NCBI GenBank assembly: GCA_964247695.1
Contig: CAXTVI010000021.1
Span: forward strand, 1-64,000
Reading direction: 5' to 3'
DNA: 64,000 nucleotides
Origin: Lichenicoccus sp964247695
GTDB taxonomy: Bacteria > Pseudomonadota > Alphaproteobacteria > Acetobacterales > Acetobacteraceae
Of the stretch, positions 35,732-45,246 are shown one piece after another. The position numbers were made by a program, and so were the translations under genes. The notes beneath the pieces were generated by a model. That model saw nothing but the letters and a program-made list of their open reading frames with translations. It was not told where the DNA came from and did not search any database. Position 1 is the first letter of the stretch. Each line of letters opens with the position of its first letter.

Positions 35732-37164
35732 TCGCCGTCATCCAGGTTGCCGATGCCGAACCGGCGCATCTTGACGTACAGGCTCTGCCGGCTCAGCCCG
35801 AGCATCTCGGAGGCGGAGGCGCGGTTGTTGCCGGTCAGCTTCAGCGCGGCCTCGATGCAGAGTCGCTCGATCACGTCGGTGGCGTCGCGCACCAGGTCCT
35901 TGAGCGGGACCCGTCCGATCAGGTCGACCAGATGCTCGTTCGAGGCGGGCGCGTCACTCCCGATTTCCGACGGAGCCTGCGTCAGCCGGCGCGCGACATC
36001 GCGGATCGAGAAGCCGAGCCGCGCATGCTCGCCGCCATCGACGATGACCGCGGAGATCTCGACCTGGCGCTCGGCGCCGTGCTGGCCGCGCAACAGCGTG
36101 CCGAACAACCGCACCGTGCCGCGCTGGCGCAGGTTGGCCAGCAGCACGTCGATCTCGACGCTGCCCGACGACAGTCCGAGCCATTCGCCGAGCGAGCGGC
36201 CGCGCACCTGATCGACATTCTCGAGCTGCACCATGTCGAGATAGGCCGCATTGGCAGCCAGGATCAGCCCGTCCGCATCCGTGAAGACGAAGCCGTCCGG
36301 GGACTGTTCGAGCGCGTCGAGCAGCCGCCCGTTCAACGCCTCGAGTGAGCTGCCGTCGCGTGTCGCAAGCCCGGTGATGCGTGCCAGCAGCAGCAGGGTG
36401 CCCCCGCTCTGCAGCATGCCGCCGGTCATGCTGACCGCAGCACCGGTCTCTCCGAGCGCCACGGTGGCGGCTTCGGCGGTCCCCTTGTTCTGCAGCGAGG
36501 TCACGTAGCGCAGGACCTTGGCGTGGCTCGCCTCGCGGAACAGGTCCACGAAGGCGCGGCCCTTGCGTATCTCGGTGCGGAACAGCCGGCTCGCCGCGGG
36601 ATTGAATTCGACGATCTTCAGCGTGGCGACATTGACCGCGACCAGCGCGTCGCTCGCCCCGTCGAACAACAGCCGCGAGCGGGCCTGGGCTTCGCGCAGC
36701 GCGGCATAGTCACGATCGAGCGCTTCCTGCGCGTCGATCAGCTTCTGCTGCAGGTCGGAGAACAGGCGCAGGTCCTGGCCGAAGGCGGCCGTGACCTTGC
36801 CCTCGCTGAGCCGGATGGCGGAATATTGCACCGCGACGTCGGCGCCGCTGGTGGCGGGATGGTTGATGTGCCGCAGCCGCACCTCGTCATCGCGCTGTGA
36901 CGCGTCGAGCAGGGCAGCCACCTTGCCGCGGCTGTCGCTGGTGACCGTCTCGGCCCAGCTGCGACCCAGCCAGTCGGAGGCGCCACGCAGATCCTTCTGC
37001 AGGCGCTCGCTGCGGAACGAGATGTCGCGGATCAGGCCCTGGTCGTCGATCAGCAAGGCGAGGTCGGCCGCCGCCCCCACCAGGCGCCCGATCTCGGCGG
37101 CCCCGCTCTCGGACACGCTGTCGAGCAGGGCATTCGCGTAGGAGAACGAATTCAACCAGACCAT
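35728..37164 (-). CDS. ppsR: Photosynthesis gene transcriptional regulator PpsR/CrtJ
   Basis: Redox-responsive repressor of bch, crt and puc genes under oxygen. The 478-residue product has three PAS-type domains (about 25-140, 155-275 and 285-400), a Q-linker coiled coil near residue 145 and a C-terminal Fis-type helix-turn-helix (about 430-472, NNRASASEMLGLSRQSLYVKMRRFGI). Cys436 lies at the start of the HTH segment and is the only cysteine in the protein; Rhodobacter proteins have an additional redox cysteine in a PAS region. Start at ATG 37164; a longer frame to 37398 lies inside aerR. Its binding site TGT-N12-ACA is found twice in this window. Confidence 0.96.
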   Translation of the reverse strand: MVWLNSFSYANALLDSVSESGAAEIGRLVGAAADLALLIDDQGLIRDISFRSERLQKDLRGASDWLGRSWAETVTSDSRGKVAALLDASQRDDEVRLRHINHPATSGADVAVQYSAIRLSEGKVTAAFGQDLRLFSDLQQKLIDAQEALDRDYAALREAQARSRLLFDGASDALVAVNVATLKIVEFNPAASRLFRTEIRKGRAFVDLFREASHAKVLRYVTSLQNKGTAEAATVALGETGAAVSMTGGMLQSGGTLLLLARITGLATRDGSSLEALNGRLLDALEQSPDGFVFTDADGLILAANAAYLDMVQLENVDQVRGRSLGEWLGLSSGSVEIDVLLANLRQRGTVRLFGTLLRGQHGAERQVEISAVIVDGGEHARLGFSIRDVARRLTQAPSEIGSDAPASNEHLVDLIGRVPLKDLVRDATDVIERLCIEAALKLTGNNRASASEMLGLSRQSLYVKMRRFGIGNLDDGE

Positions 37165-38105
37165 CCAACAACTCCGGGCGACGCAGCAAGGCTCCCCAGG
37201 CGTGGCGCCGCCGGCAAGGGCGGCTTGGTACGGCGATCGAGCAGCATCTCCGCTTGCAGCAGCGCATCTTCCGCATTGTCGGCGGCCGCATCCACGTCCA
37301 GGCTTCCGGCGAGCCCCTCCTGCGCCATGAAGGCCGGCCCGCCGGCCATCACGATCACCTCGCGGTTGCGTGAGGTCAAGCGGGCGGCCCGGATGCACTC
37401 CTCGAGCACATGCATCTGCTCGCAGCAGCCCATGGACAGTCCGACGACATCGTAGGCCCGCGCCCGCAGCACGGGGGCGATCTGGAACGGATCATCGATC
37501 GTGCCATGCTCGACATGCCATCCGCGCAGCCGGAACACCTCGGCGAGCATGGCGACGCCGAACCGGTGCGTGCTGCCAGGCACCGCCCAGAGCGCGATGC
37601 TGCGCTGGGAGCCCTCCCGGGCGGCCGGACCGGGTGCCAGGGTCGCGAGCAGGGTCTGCATCCTGGCCTGCAGGCGCATGACGCCCAGGGTCACGTCGCA
37701 GATCGAGCAGCGATCCTCGAGCCACATCTCGCCCAGATGCCGGGCCGCCGGCGCCAGCAGGTCGAGGAGGATATTCTCGGAGCTCAGGCCGCAGTCCCGG
37801 GCAACCTCGACATGACGACCGATCGCGGCTTCGTCCAGACGCACCGCGTCCACTGCAAGTGCCGCGATGGCTTCGGGCCCGGGGACCTCGGCCGCCGGCG
37901 ACGCTATCCGGTCGGACAGGGTGAGCGGTATCGGAAGCTGCGGTACCACGGCCACGGCCTCGGTTCCAACGGGAGGAGCGATCTTGCGCTTGCCGGTTGC
38001 GCGACGCTGCTGACGGTCGCGGTAGGCATCCGCCAGGCGGGGGACGATGTCGCCCTGGATCAGTCTCAGCACGGCCTCACGTGTGGCAAGTGCTGGCTGG
38101 GCCAT
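37152..38105 (-). CDS. aerR: Cobalamin-binding antirepressor AerR/PpaA
   Basis: Partner of PpsR/CrtJ, releasing or modulating repression with cobalamin as light-sensing chromophore in Rhodobacter. The 317-residue product has a helical B12-cap region with LGEMWLEDRCSICDVT (Trp128) and a Rossmann-type B12-binding domain with VPGSTHRFGVAMLAEVFRLRGW, where His180 is a candidate cobalamin ligand, and VVGLSMGCCEQ. The first 70 residues are a basic, proline-rich extension; Rhodobacter capsulatus makes long and short forms from alternative starts. ATG 38105 is used. Overlaps ppsR by 13 bases and is divergent from bchF. Confidence 0.9.
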   Translation of the reverse strand: MAQPALATREAVLRLIQGDIVPRLADAYRDRQQRRATGKRKIAPPVGTEAVAVVPQLPIPLTLSDRIASPAAEVPGPEAIAALAVDAVRLDEAAIGRHVEVARDCGLSSENILLDLLAPAARHLGEMWLEDRCSICDVTLGVMRLQARMQTLLATLAPGPAAREGSQRSIALWAVPGSTHRFGVAMLAEVFRLRGWHVEHGTIDDPFQIAPVLRARAYDVVGLSMGCCEQMHVLEECIRAARLTSRNREVIVMAGGPAFMAQEGLAGSLDVDAAADNAEDALLQAEMLLDRRTKPPLPAAPRLGSLAASPGVVGWSG

Positions 38106-38236
38106 GCTGCTGCTCCGACTGCCGATGGCGCCGGGCCTGCTTCGCTGCTGCATCCGCAAGCCGTGCTGCACCGGTCCGTTCCTCCCGACCTGCCACACTG
38201 AAGCCGTTAAGGCGCAAAAGTGTCAACCTAGATTTG

Positions 38237-38254
38237 TGTCTAATCTACTTGACA
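38237..38254. promoter_or_regulatory. PpsR/CrtJ binding site between aerR and bchF
   Basis: TGTCTAATCTACTTGACA is a perfect TGT-N12-ACA palindrome with the extended TGTC/GACA arms. Its last six bases are TTGACA, a -35 hexamer pointing to bchF, so repressor would cover the promoter. A second TTGACA on the minus strand (complement of 38221-38226) points to aerR. The site thus sits between both divergent promoters. Confidence 0.85.
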
Positions 38255-38305
38255 CTTTCTCCCGGCGGCTCCTAGCGTCGGCTCCAGTGGTGCAGGGAGC
38301 GAACC

Positions 38306-38860
38306 GTGGGCAGCACGACATCGACAGCTCTGAACTCCCCGGACAGTCCTGCGCCGCTGCAGGCCAGGAGGGCGCCGCTGCAGGCCCGCATCGATTCCGG
38401 ACCGGCGCGCCGGCCGCTCTACACGGCGGAGCAGCGCCACCGTCGTGACACCTCGGTCTGGACGCTCGTGCAGGGGATCCTGGCTCCGCTGCAGTTCCTG
38501 GTTTTCCTCGTCAGCCTCGCCTTGGTCCTGCATGCCCTGGTCACCGGCCATGGCGCGCGGGTCGCCAACGTCTCGGTGCTGATCAAGGCGGCGATGCTCT
38601 GCGCCATCATGGTCACCGGAGCCATCTGGGAGAAGCGCGTGTTCGGACGCTACCTGCTGGCGCCTGCGTTCTTCTGGGAGGATGTGGCGAGCTTCGGCGT
38701 GATCGCGCTGCACGCGACGTATGTGTTGGCGCTGTTCGGATCGTGGCTGCGCGAGACCGGCATGCTGCTGCTGGCCCTCGCGGCCTACGCCGCCTATATC
38801 GGCAACGCGCTGCAGTTCCTGCTCAAGCTTCGGTCGGCCCGGCTCGAGGCGAGCGCATGA
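38306..38860 (+). CDS. bchF: 3-vinyl bacteriochlorophyllide hydratase
   Basis: Hydrates the 3-vinyl group on the way to bacteriochlorophyllide a. The 184-residue protein has a hydrophilic N-terminal tail (about 45 residues) with a duplicated APLQAR segment, coded by a 15-bp direct repeat at 38351 and 38372. About four membrane helices follow, with AAMLCAIMVTGAIWEKRVFGRYLLAPAFFWEDVAS across lines, which is the family core. GTG start at 38306 preceded by CAGGGAG. First gene of the rightward operon; ends in ATGA overlap with bchN. Confidence 0.93.
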   Translation: MGSTTSTALNSPDSPAPLQARRAPLQARIDSGPARRPLYTAEQRHRRDTSVWTLVQGILAPLQFLVFLVSLALVLHALVTGHGARVANVSVLIKAAMLCAIMVTGAIWEKRVFGRYLLAPAFFWEDVASFGVIALHATYVLALFGSWLRETGMLLLALAAYAAYIGNALQFLLKLRSARLEASA

Positions 38861-40125
38861 ACATCAGCGTGAGCCCCTCCGCCTGCGCGGCGCCAATCCT
38901 CAAGGAACGCGGGCAGCGCGAGGTATTCTGCGGTCTCACCGGGATCATCTGGCTGCACCGGCGCATGCAGGACGCCTTCTTCCTGGTGGTCGGCTCGCGC
39001 ACCTGCGCGCATCTGCTGCAATCGGCTGCCGGCGTCATGATCTTTGCCGAGCCGCGCTTCGCCACCGCGATCATTGGCGAGCGCGATCTTGCCGGACGCG
39101 CGGATCTCGATGACGAACTCGACCGCGTGGTGGGACGCCTGCTGGCGCGCCGGCCTGAGATCAAACTGCTGTTCCTGGTCGGCTCCTGCCCGTCCGAGGT
39201 GATCAAGCTCGACCTGTCGCGCGCCGCCTCGCGGCTGTCGCGGGTGAACCCGGCCGGTGTCCGCGTGCTGGCCTATTCCGGCAGCGGCATCGAGACCACG
39301 TTCACCGAGGGCGAGGATGCCTGCCTCGCAGCCCTGGTGCCGGAGATGCCCGAGGCACACCCCGACGCCGCCGCCCGGCTGCTGGTGGTCGGCGCGCTGG
39401 CCGACACCGTCGAGGCGCAGTTCCGGAGTCTCTTGAACCAGGCCGGCATCGTCCATATCGACTTCCTGCCGCAGCGACGCCTGGCCGAGCTGGCCGCGAT
39501 CGGTCCGCAGACGCGCTACCTGCTGGCGCAGCCGTTCCTGGCGGTCACCGCCAAGGCGCTCGAGGCACGCGGCGCCCGACGTATCGCGGCCCCGTTCCCG
39601 ATCGGCATCGAGGGCACCACGCTCTGGCTCGAAGCGGCCTGTCGCGGGTTCGGGATCGCGCCCGGCATCATCGGGAAACTGTCCGAGGCGCCGAGGGCGC
39701 GGGCCGAGGCTGCCCTGGAGCGGGCGCGCGGCAAGCTCGCGGGACGCAGCGTGTTCTTCTTTCCCGACAGCCAGCTCGAGATCCCGCTGGCGCGGTTCCT
39801 GGCGCGCGAGATGTCGATGCGGCTGATCGAGGTCGGCACGCCCTATCTGCACCGCCAGCACCTGGCCGAGGAGCTGGCGATGCTGCCGCCGGTGCAGATC
39901 AGCGAAGGCCAGGATGTCGACCTGCAGCTCGATCGCTGCCACGCGGCGCGTCCCGACCTGGTGGTGTGCGGCCTCGGCCTCGCCAATCCGCTCGAAGCGG
40001 CCGGGATCGCGACGAAATGGTCGATCGAGTTGCTGTTCAGCCCGATCCACGGCTTCGAGCAGGCGGCGGATCTCGCCAACCTGTTCGTCCGTCCGCTGGC
40101 GCGACGCGCCATGCTGGAGGTCTGA
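38857..40125 (+). CDS. bchN: Light-independent protochlorophyllide reductase subunit N
   Basis: With BchB forms the catalytic NB protein of the nitrogenase-like, dark-operative reductase. The 422-residue product has the [4Fe-4S] cysteines Cys24 (EVFCGLTG), Cys49 (SRTCAHLLQ) and the one in LVGSCPSEVIKLDL. ATG at 38857 overlaps the bchF stop as ATGA. Confidence 0.96.
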   Translation: MNISVSPSACAAPILKERGQREVFCGLTGIIWLHRRMQDAFFLVVGSRTCAHLLQSAAGVMIFAEPRFATAIIGERDLAGRADLDDELDRVVGRLLARRPEIKLLFLVGSCPSEVIKLDLSRAASRLSRVNPAGVRVLAYSGSGIETTFTEGEDACLAALVPEMPEAHPDAAARLLVVGALADTVEAQFRSLLNQAGIVHIDFLPQRRLAELAAIGPQTRYLLAQPFLAVTAKALEARGARRIAAPFPIGIEGTTLWLEAACRGFGIAPGIIGKLSEAPRARAEAALERARGKLAGRSVFFFPDSQLEIPLARFLAREMSMRLIEVGTPYLHRQHLAEELAMLPPVQISEGQDVDLQLDRCHAARPDLVVCGLGLANPLEAAGIATKWSIELLFSPIHGFEQAADLANLFVRPLARRAMLEV

Positions 40126-40128
40126 GCC

Positions 40129-41661
40129 ATGGAACTGTCGCTCTGGACCTACGAAGGACCACCGCATGTAGGGGCGATGCGCATCGCCTCGGCGATGCGC
40201 GACGTGCACTACGTGCTGCATGCGCCGCAGGGCGACACCTATGCCGACCTGCTGTTCACCATGATCGAGCGCCGCTCGACGCGGCCGCCGGTGACCTACA
40301 CCACCTTCCAGGCCCGCGACCTCGGCGGCGACACCGCCACCCTGTTCAAGGAGGCCGCACGCGAGGCCTGCGCCCGCTTCAGGCCGCAGGCGCTGCTGGT
40401 CGGGGCGAGCTGCACCGCCGAACTGATCCAGGACGATCCGGGAGGCCTTGCCCGGGCGCTGGGTCTCGACGTGCCGGTGATCGCGCTCGAGCTGCCCTCC
40501 TACCAGCGCAAGGAGAACTGGGGCGCGGCGGAGACCTTCTACCAGCTGGTCCGCACCTTTGCCCTCGAGGCCACACATACGACGCAGGACGGTCGTCCGA
40601 GCTGCAACCTCCTCGGTCCTGCAAGCCTCGGTTTCCGTCATCGCGACGACGTCCGCGAAATCACCGACCTGCTGGGACGACTCGGCCTACGGGTGAATGT
40701 CACGGCACCGCTTGGCGCTTCTCCTGCCGACCTCGCGCGGCTCGGCGAGGCCGACTTCAACATCGTGCTGTATCCGGAAATCGCCGATCCCGCCGCCCGC
40801 TACCTGGAGAAGCGCTTCGGCCAGAAAACGGTGCGCAGCATCCCGATCGGCGTCACCGGGACCCGTGCCTTCATCGACGAGGTGCTGCAGGTGGCCGGCC
40901 TGCCGTCGGTCGATGCCGAGGCCTTGGGACGGGCCTGCGGCCTGCGGCTGCCCTGGTACTCTCGCTCGGTGGACTCCACCTACCTCACCGGCAAGCGCGT
41001 CTTCATCTTCGGCGATGCGACGCATGCGATCGCCGCCGCGCGTGTCGCCAGCCGGGAGTTCGGCTTCACCGTCGTCGGCCTGGGCTCGTACTCCCGCGAG
41101 CAGGCCCGCGATGTGCGCGAGGCAGCGTCGTCGTACGGCCTCACCGCCCTGATCACCGACGATCATCTCGATGTCGAATCCGCGATCGAGGCGCTGCAGC
41201 CGGAGCTGGTGCTCGGCACCCAGATGGAGCGGCATATCGCCAAGCGCCAGGGTATCGGCTGCGCGGTGATCTCGGCACCGGTACACGTGCAGGATTTCCC
41301 GGCGCGCTATTCGCCGCAGATGGGCTTCGAAGGCGCGAACGTGCTGTTCGACACCTGGGTGCACCCGCTGATGATGGGGCTCGAGGAGCATCTGCTGGCG
41401 ATGTTCCGGGAAGATTTCGAGTTCCATCCGGATGCGCAGCCGTCGCATCTCGGGGCGGCGGCACCCGCTCCTGTCGAGGCGCCGGAACCCGTCGCATCCG
41501 AGGCCGGCTGGGCGCTGGAGGCCGAGCGCGAGCTGCGTCGCATTCCGATCTTCGTGCGCGGCAAGGCCCGCCGCAACACCGAATCGTTCGCCCGTGAGCG
41601 CGGGCTCTCCCTGATCACAGTCGAGACGCTGTATGATGCAAAAGCCCATTTCGCGCGCTGA
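40129..41661 (+). CDS. bchB: Light-independent protochlorophyllide reductase subunit B
   Basis: The 510-residue partner of BchN, with MELSLWTYEGPPHVGAMRIA at the N-terminus, GASCTAELIQDDPGGLA and the C-terminal cap domain ending LITVETLYDAKAHF. Contains the substrate-binding C-terminal region after a proline/alanine linker (about 440-465). The 3' end overlaps bchH by 29 bases in another frame. Confidence 0.96.
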   Translation: MELSLWTYEGPPHVGAMRIASAMRDVHYVLHAPQGDTYADLLFTMIERRSTRPPVTYTTFQARDLGGDTATLFKEAAREACARFRPQALLVGASCTAELIQDDPGGLARALGLDVPVIALELPSYQRKENWGAAETFYQLVRTFALEATHTTQDGRPSCNLLGPASLGFRHRDDVREITDLLGRLGLRVNVTAPLGASPADLARLGEADFNIVLYPEIADPAARYLEKRFGQKTVRSIPIGVTGTRAFIDEVLQVAGLPSVDAEALGRACGLRLPWYSRSVDSTYLTGKRVFIFGDATHAIAAARVASREFGFTVVGLGSYSREQARDVREAASSYGLTALITDDHLDVESAIEALQPELVLGTQMERHIAKRQGIGCAVISAPVHVQDFPARYSPQMGFEGANVLFDTWVHPLMMGLEEHLLAMFREDFEFHPDAQPSHLGAAAPAPVEAPEPVASEAGWALEAERELRRIPIFVRGKARRNTESFARERGLSLITVETLYDAKAHFAR

Positions 41662-44600
41662 GGCGGTGCCGGTCCGCATCGTCATCGTCACGATGGACAG
41701 CCATCTGGCGCAGGCTGCGACCGCCGCCGGACAGATCCTGCGACGCGATCTGCCCGGCCTGCAGCTGGTGGTGCACGCGGCGGATGAATGGAGCCACGAT
41801 CCGGCGCTGCTCGAGGCCTGTCACGCGGACATCGCCCGCGGCGACATCGTGATCGCCACCATGCTGTTCATGGACGACCATATCCAGGCGGTGCTGCCCG
41901 CGCTGCAGGCGCGGCGCGAGCAGTGCGACGCGATGGTCTGCTGCCTGAGCGCCGGCGAGGTCGTCCGCCTGACCCGGATCGGCCGGTTCAACATGTCCGC
42001 CGAGGCCACCGGCATGATGGGCATGCTCAAGCGCCTGCGCGGCTCGCGCGGCAAGGGCACCGCGTCGAGCGGCCGCGACCAGATGGCGATGCTCAAGCGG
42101 CTGCCGAAGCTGCTGCGCTTCATTCCGGGGCCGGCGCAGGATGTTCGCGCCTATTTCCTCTGCCTGCAGTATTGGCTGGCAGGATCCGAGATCAACCTGG
42201 TCGGCATGATGCGCCTGCTGGTCGACCGCTACGCCGCCGGCCCACGCCAGGCGCTGCGTGGCACGCTGACAGCGGCACCGCCCGTCGAGTATCCGGACGT
42301 CGGGCTGTACCACCCGGCGGCAAAAGGACGTATCGTGGAGCGTCTCGAGCAGCTTCCGGTACGAGGCGGCGAGGCGGGAACTGTCGGTCTGCTGCTGATG
42401 CGCTCCTACGTGCTGGCAGGCAACGCCGCGCACTATGATGGTGTCATCGCCTCGCTGGAGGCGCGTGGCCTGCGCGTGATTCCGGCTTTTTCCTCCGGCC
42501 TCGACAGCCGCCCGGCCATCGAGGCGTATTTCCTGCGTAATGGCGTCACCACCATCGACGCGCTGCTATCGCTGACCGGGTTCTCGCTTGTCGGTGGTCC
42601 GGCTTACAACGATGCCAAGGCCGCCGAGGAAGTCCTGGCGCAGCTCGACGTGCCGTACGTCGCGGCCCACCCGGCCGAGTTCCAGACGCTGCAGCAATGG
42701 CAGCAGGATCCGCGCGGCCTGCTGCCGGTCGAGGCGGCGATGATGGTGGCGATCCCGGAGCTCGATGGCGCGATCTGGCCGATGACCTATGGCGGCCGCT
42801 CTTCGGAGGCCGAGGAAGGCCAGCAGCGGCAGATGGAGGTGCATCCCGAGCGCGCCTCGATGCTTGCCTCGCGCGTCGCCAGGCTCGCCGCCCTGCGCCG
42901 CAGCCAGCGCGCCGAGCGCCGCCTTGCCATCGTGCTGTTCAATTTCCCGCCGAACGCCGGTGCCGCAGGTACCGCCGCCTATCTCTCGGTGTTCGAGAGC
43001 CTGCAGAACACGCTTAGTGCGCTGGCTGCCGGTGGCTATGCGGTCGACCTCCCCTGCGATGTCGACGCACTCCGCGAGTGCGTGCTCGAAGGCAACGCAA
43101 GACTGCTCGGCACCGACGCCAACGTCGCGCATCGCATCCCGGCGGCCGAGCATGTCCGCCGCGAGCGCTGGCTCGCCGATATCGAGCGCCAGTGGGGCCC
43201 GGCGCCGGGACGGCAGAGCAGCGACGGCAGCGCGATCCAGATCCTCGGTGCGCAGCTCGGCAATATCTTCGTCGGCATCCAGCCCTCCTTCGGCTACGAG
43301 GGCGACCCGATGCGCATGCTGTTCGAGCACGGCTCGTCGCCGACGCACGCCATGTCCGCCTTCTACCGCTACCTGCGCGAGGATTTCGCGGCGCATGCGG
43401 TGCTGCATTTCGGCACCCACGGCGCGCTGGAGTTCCTGCCCGGCAAGCATGCCGGCATGTCGGGCGCCTGCTGGCCGGACCGGCTCATCGGCGACCTGCC
43501 GAACTTCTACCTGTATGCCGGCAATAATCCGTCCGAGGGCATGCTCGCCAAGCGCCGCACCGGCGCCACCATGATCAGCTACATGACGCCGCCGCTCGGC
43601 ACCGCCGGCCTGTATCGCGGACTGCTCGACCTGAAATCCAGCATCGAGCGCTGGCGCACGCTGGAGCCGGAGGCGGATGCCGACCAGCGCGCCTCCCTGG
43701 TGTCGCTGCTGCAGGGCCAGGCCGCCGCGGTCGATCTCTGCGCCGCCGAGCCCGCCTGGCCTGCGCATGATATCGCGCCACGGATCGACACCCTGCGCGC
43801 CGATCTGCACGAGCTCGAGCAGACGCTGATCCCGCACGGCCTGCATGTCGTCGGCCGGCCAATGGGAGCCGACGCCAGGGCGTCCATGCTGGACGCGGCG
43901 GGGCTCACCGATCCGGAGCGCCGGGTCGCGATCGATGCGCTGCTCGGACAGGACCATGAGAGCCCGGCAATCCTGCGCGCGCTCGATGCACGCTACATTC
44001 GCCCGGTGGTCGGCGGGGACTTCGTGCGCAGCCCGGACATGCTGCCGACGGGGCGTAATCTGCACGGGCTCGACCCGTTCCGCATCCCCAGCGCCTTCGC
44101 GGTGCAGGATGGCGCGCTGCAGGCCGAGCGGCTGCTGGAGCGGCATCGCCAGGAGGGCCATGCGTTCCCGGAGACCATCGCGATGGTGCTGTGGGGCACC
44201 GACAATCTCAAGACCGAGGGAGGCCCGCTGTCGCAGGCGCTGTGGCTGATGGGATCCGAGCCGAAGCATGACAGCTATGGCCGATTGACCGGCGCGCAGC
44301 TGGTGCCGCTGGAGCGCCTCGGCCGGCCGCGCATCGACGTGGTGCTGACGCTGTCCGGCATCTTCCGCGACCTGCTGCCGATGCAGATGCGGCTGCTCGC
44401 CGAAGCGGCCTTCCTCGCTGCCAGCGCGGACGAGGACCCGGAGCAGAATTTCATCCGCAAGCACGTGCTCGCCTTTGTCGCGGCCAACGGCAGCAGCATC
44501 GAGGATGCGGCGCTGCGGGTGTTCGGCAATTCCAGCGACGCCTACGGCTCCAACGTCAATCTGCTCATCGGGCAGGGCGGCTGGAGCGACGAGAACGAGC

Positions 44601-45244
44601 TCGCCGACGTGTTCGTCAAGCGCAAGGGCCACGCCTACGGCATCGACGGCCGCGCCCGCCGCCAGGATGCGCTGCTGTCGCATATCCTCGGGCGTGTGGA
44701 CGTCGCCTACCAGAACCTGGAATCGGTCGAAGTCGGCGTGACCACGATCGACCATTATTTCGACACGCTGGGCGGCATCGGCCGCGCGGTGCAGCGTGCG
44801 CGCGGCACCCAGGCGCAGATCTATATCGGCGACCAGACTCGCGGCGCAGGCAGCGTTCGCACGCTGGGCGAGCAGATCTCGCTGGAGACGCGCACACGCA
44901 CGCTTAACCCGGCCTGGTACGAGGCGCTGCTGGCGCACGGCAGCGAGGGCGTGCGCAACCTCGAGGCGCAGGTCACCAACACGCTCGGCTGGTCCGCGAC
45001 GACGGGTCAGGTGGCACCCTGGGTGTATCGTCAGATGACGGAAACCTTCGTCCAGGAAAAGGAGATGCGCGACCGTCTGTCGGCGCTCAATCCGACGGCC
45101 TCGGCGCAGATCATCAACCGCCTGATCGAGGCAAGCGAGCGCAACTACTGGTCTCCGGATCCGGCGATGCTGGATGACCTGCACCATGCCAGCGAGGAGC
45201 TGGAGGATCGTCTCGAGGGCGTCGTTGCGGAAGTGGCAGCTTAG
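41633..45244 (+). CDS. bchH: Magnesium chelatase large subunit H
   Basis: Porphyrin-binding subunit that inserts Mg2+ into protoporphyrin IX with BchI and BchD. The 1203-residue length matches the family. Motifs include FNFPPNAGAAGTAAYLSVFESL, LHFGTHGALEFLPGKHAGMS and GSNVNLLIGQGGWSDENELADVFV across two lines, as in the CobN/BchH family. ATG 41633 lies inside the end of bchB. This subunit is the homologue of CobN, the partner of CobW in cobalt chelation. Confidence 0.97.
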   Translation: MMQKPISRAEAVPVRIVIVTMDSHLAQAATAAGQILRRDLPGLQLVVHAADEWSHDPALLEACHADIARGDIVIATMLFMDDHIQAVLPALQARREQCDAMVCCLSAGEVVRLTRIGRFNMSAEATGMMGMLKRLRGSRGKGTASSGRDQMAMLKRLPKLLRFIPGPAQDVRAYFLCLQYWLAGSEINLVGMMRLLVDRYAAGPRQALRGTLTAAPPVEYPDVGLYHPAAKGRIVERLEQLPVRGGEAGTVGLLLMRSYVLAGNAAHYDGVIASLEARGLRVIPAFSSGLDSRPAIEAYFLRNGVTTIDALLSLTGFSLVGGPAYNDAKAAEEVLAQLDVPYVAAHPAEFQTLQQWQQDPRGLLPVEAAMMVAIPELDGAIWPMTYGGRSSEAEEGQQRQMEVHPERASMLASRVARLAALRRSQRAERRLAIVLFNFPPNAGAAGTAAYLSVFESLQNTLSALAAGGYAVDLPCDVDALRECVLEGNARLLGTDANVAHRIPAAEHVRRERWLADIERQWGPAPGRQSSDGSAIQILGAQLGNIFVGIQPSFGYEGDPMRMLFEHGSSPTHAMSAFYRYLREDFAAHAVLHFGTHGALEFLPGKHAGMSGACWPDRLIGDLPNFYLYAGNNPSEGMLAKRRTGATMISYMTPPLGTAGLYRGLLDLKSSIERWRTLEPEADADQRASLVSLLQGQAAAVDLCAAEPAWPAHDIAPRIDTLRADLHELEQTLIPHGLHVVGRPMGADARASMLDAAGLTDPERRVAIDALLGQDHESPAILRALDARYIRPVVGGDFVRSPDMLPTGRNLHGLDPFRIPSAFAVQDGALQAERLLERHRQEGHAFPETIAMVLWGTDNLKTEGGPLSQALWLMGSEPKHDSYGRLTGAQLVPLERLGRPRIDVVLTLSGIFRDLLPMQMRLLAEAAFLAASADEDPEQNFIRKHVLAFVAANGSSIEDAALRVFGNSSDAYGSNVNLLIGQGGWSDENELADVFVKRKGHAYGIDGRARRQDALLSHILGRVDVAYQNLESVEVGVTTIDHYFDTLGGIGRAVQRARGTQAQIYIGDQTRGAGSVRTLGEQISLETRTRTLNPAWYEALLAHGSEGVRNLEAQVTNTLGWSATTGQVAPWVYRQMTETFVQEKEMRDRLSALNPTASAQIINRLIEASERNYWSPDPAMLDDLHHASEELEDRLEGVVAEVAA

Positions 45245-45246
45245 AC

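Noticed and set aside
38221..38238. Second PpsR palindrome next to the first
   Set aside because: Only one arm (TGTC) is present; twelve bases later the sequence is GTG, not ACA.
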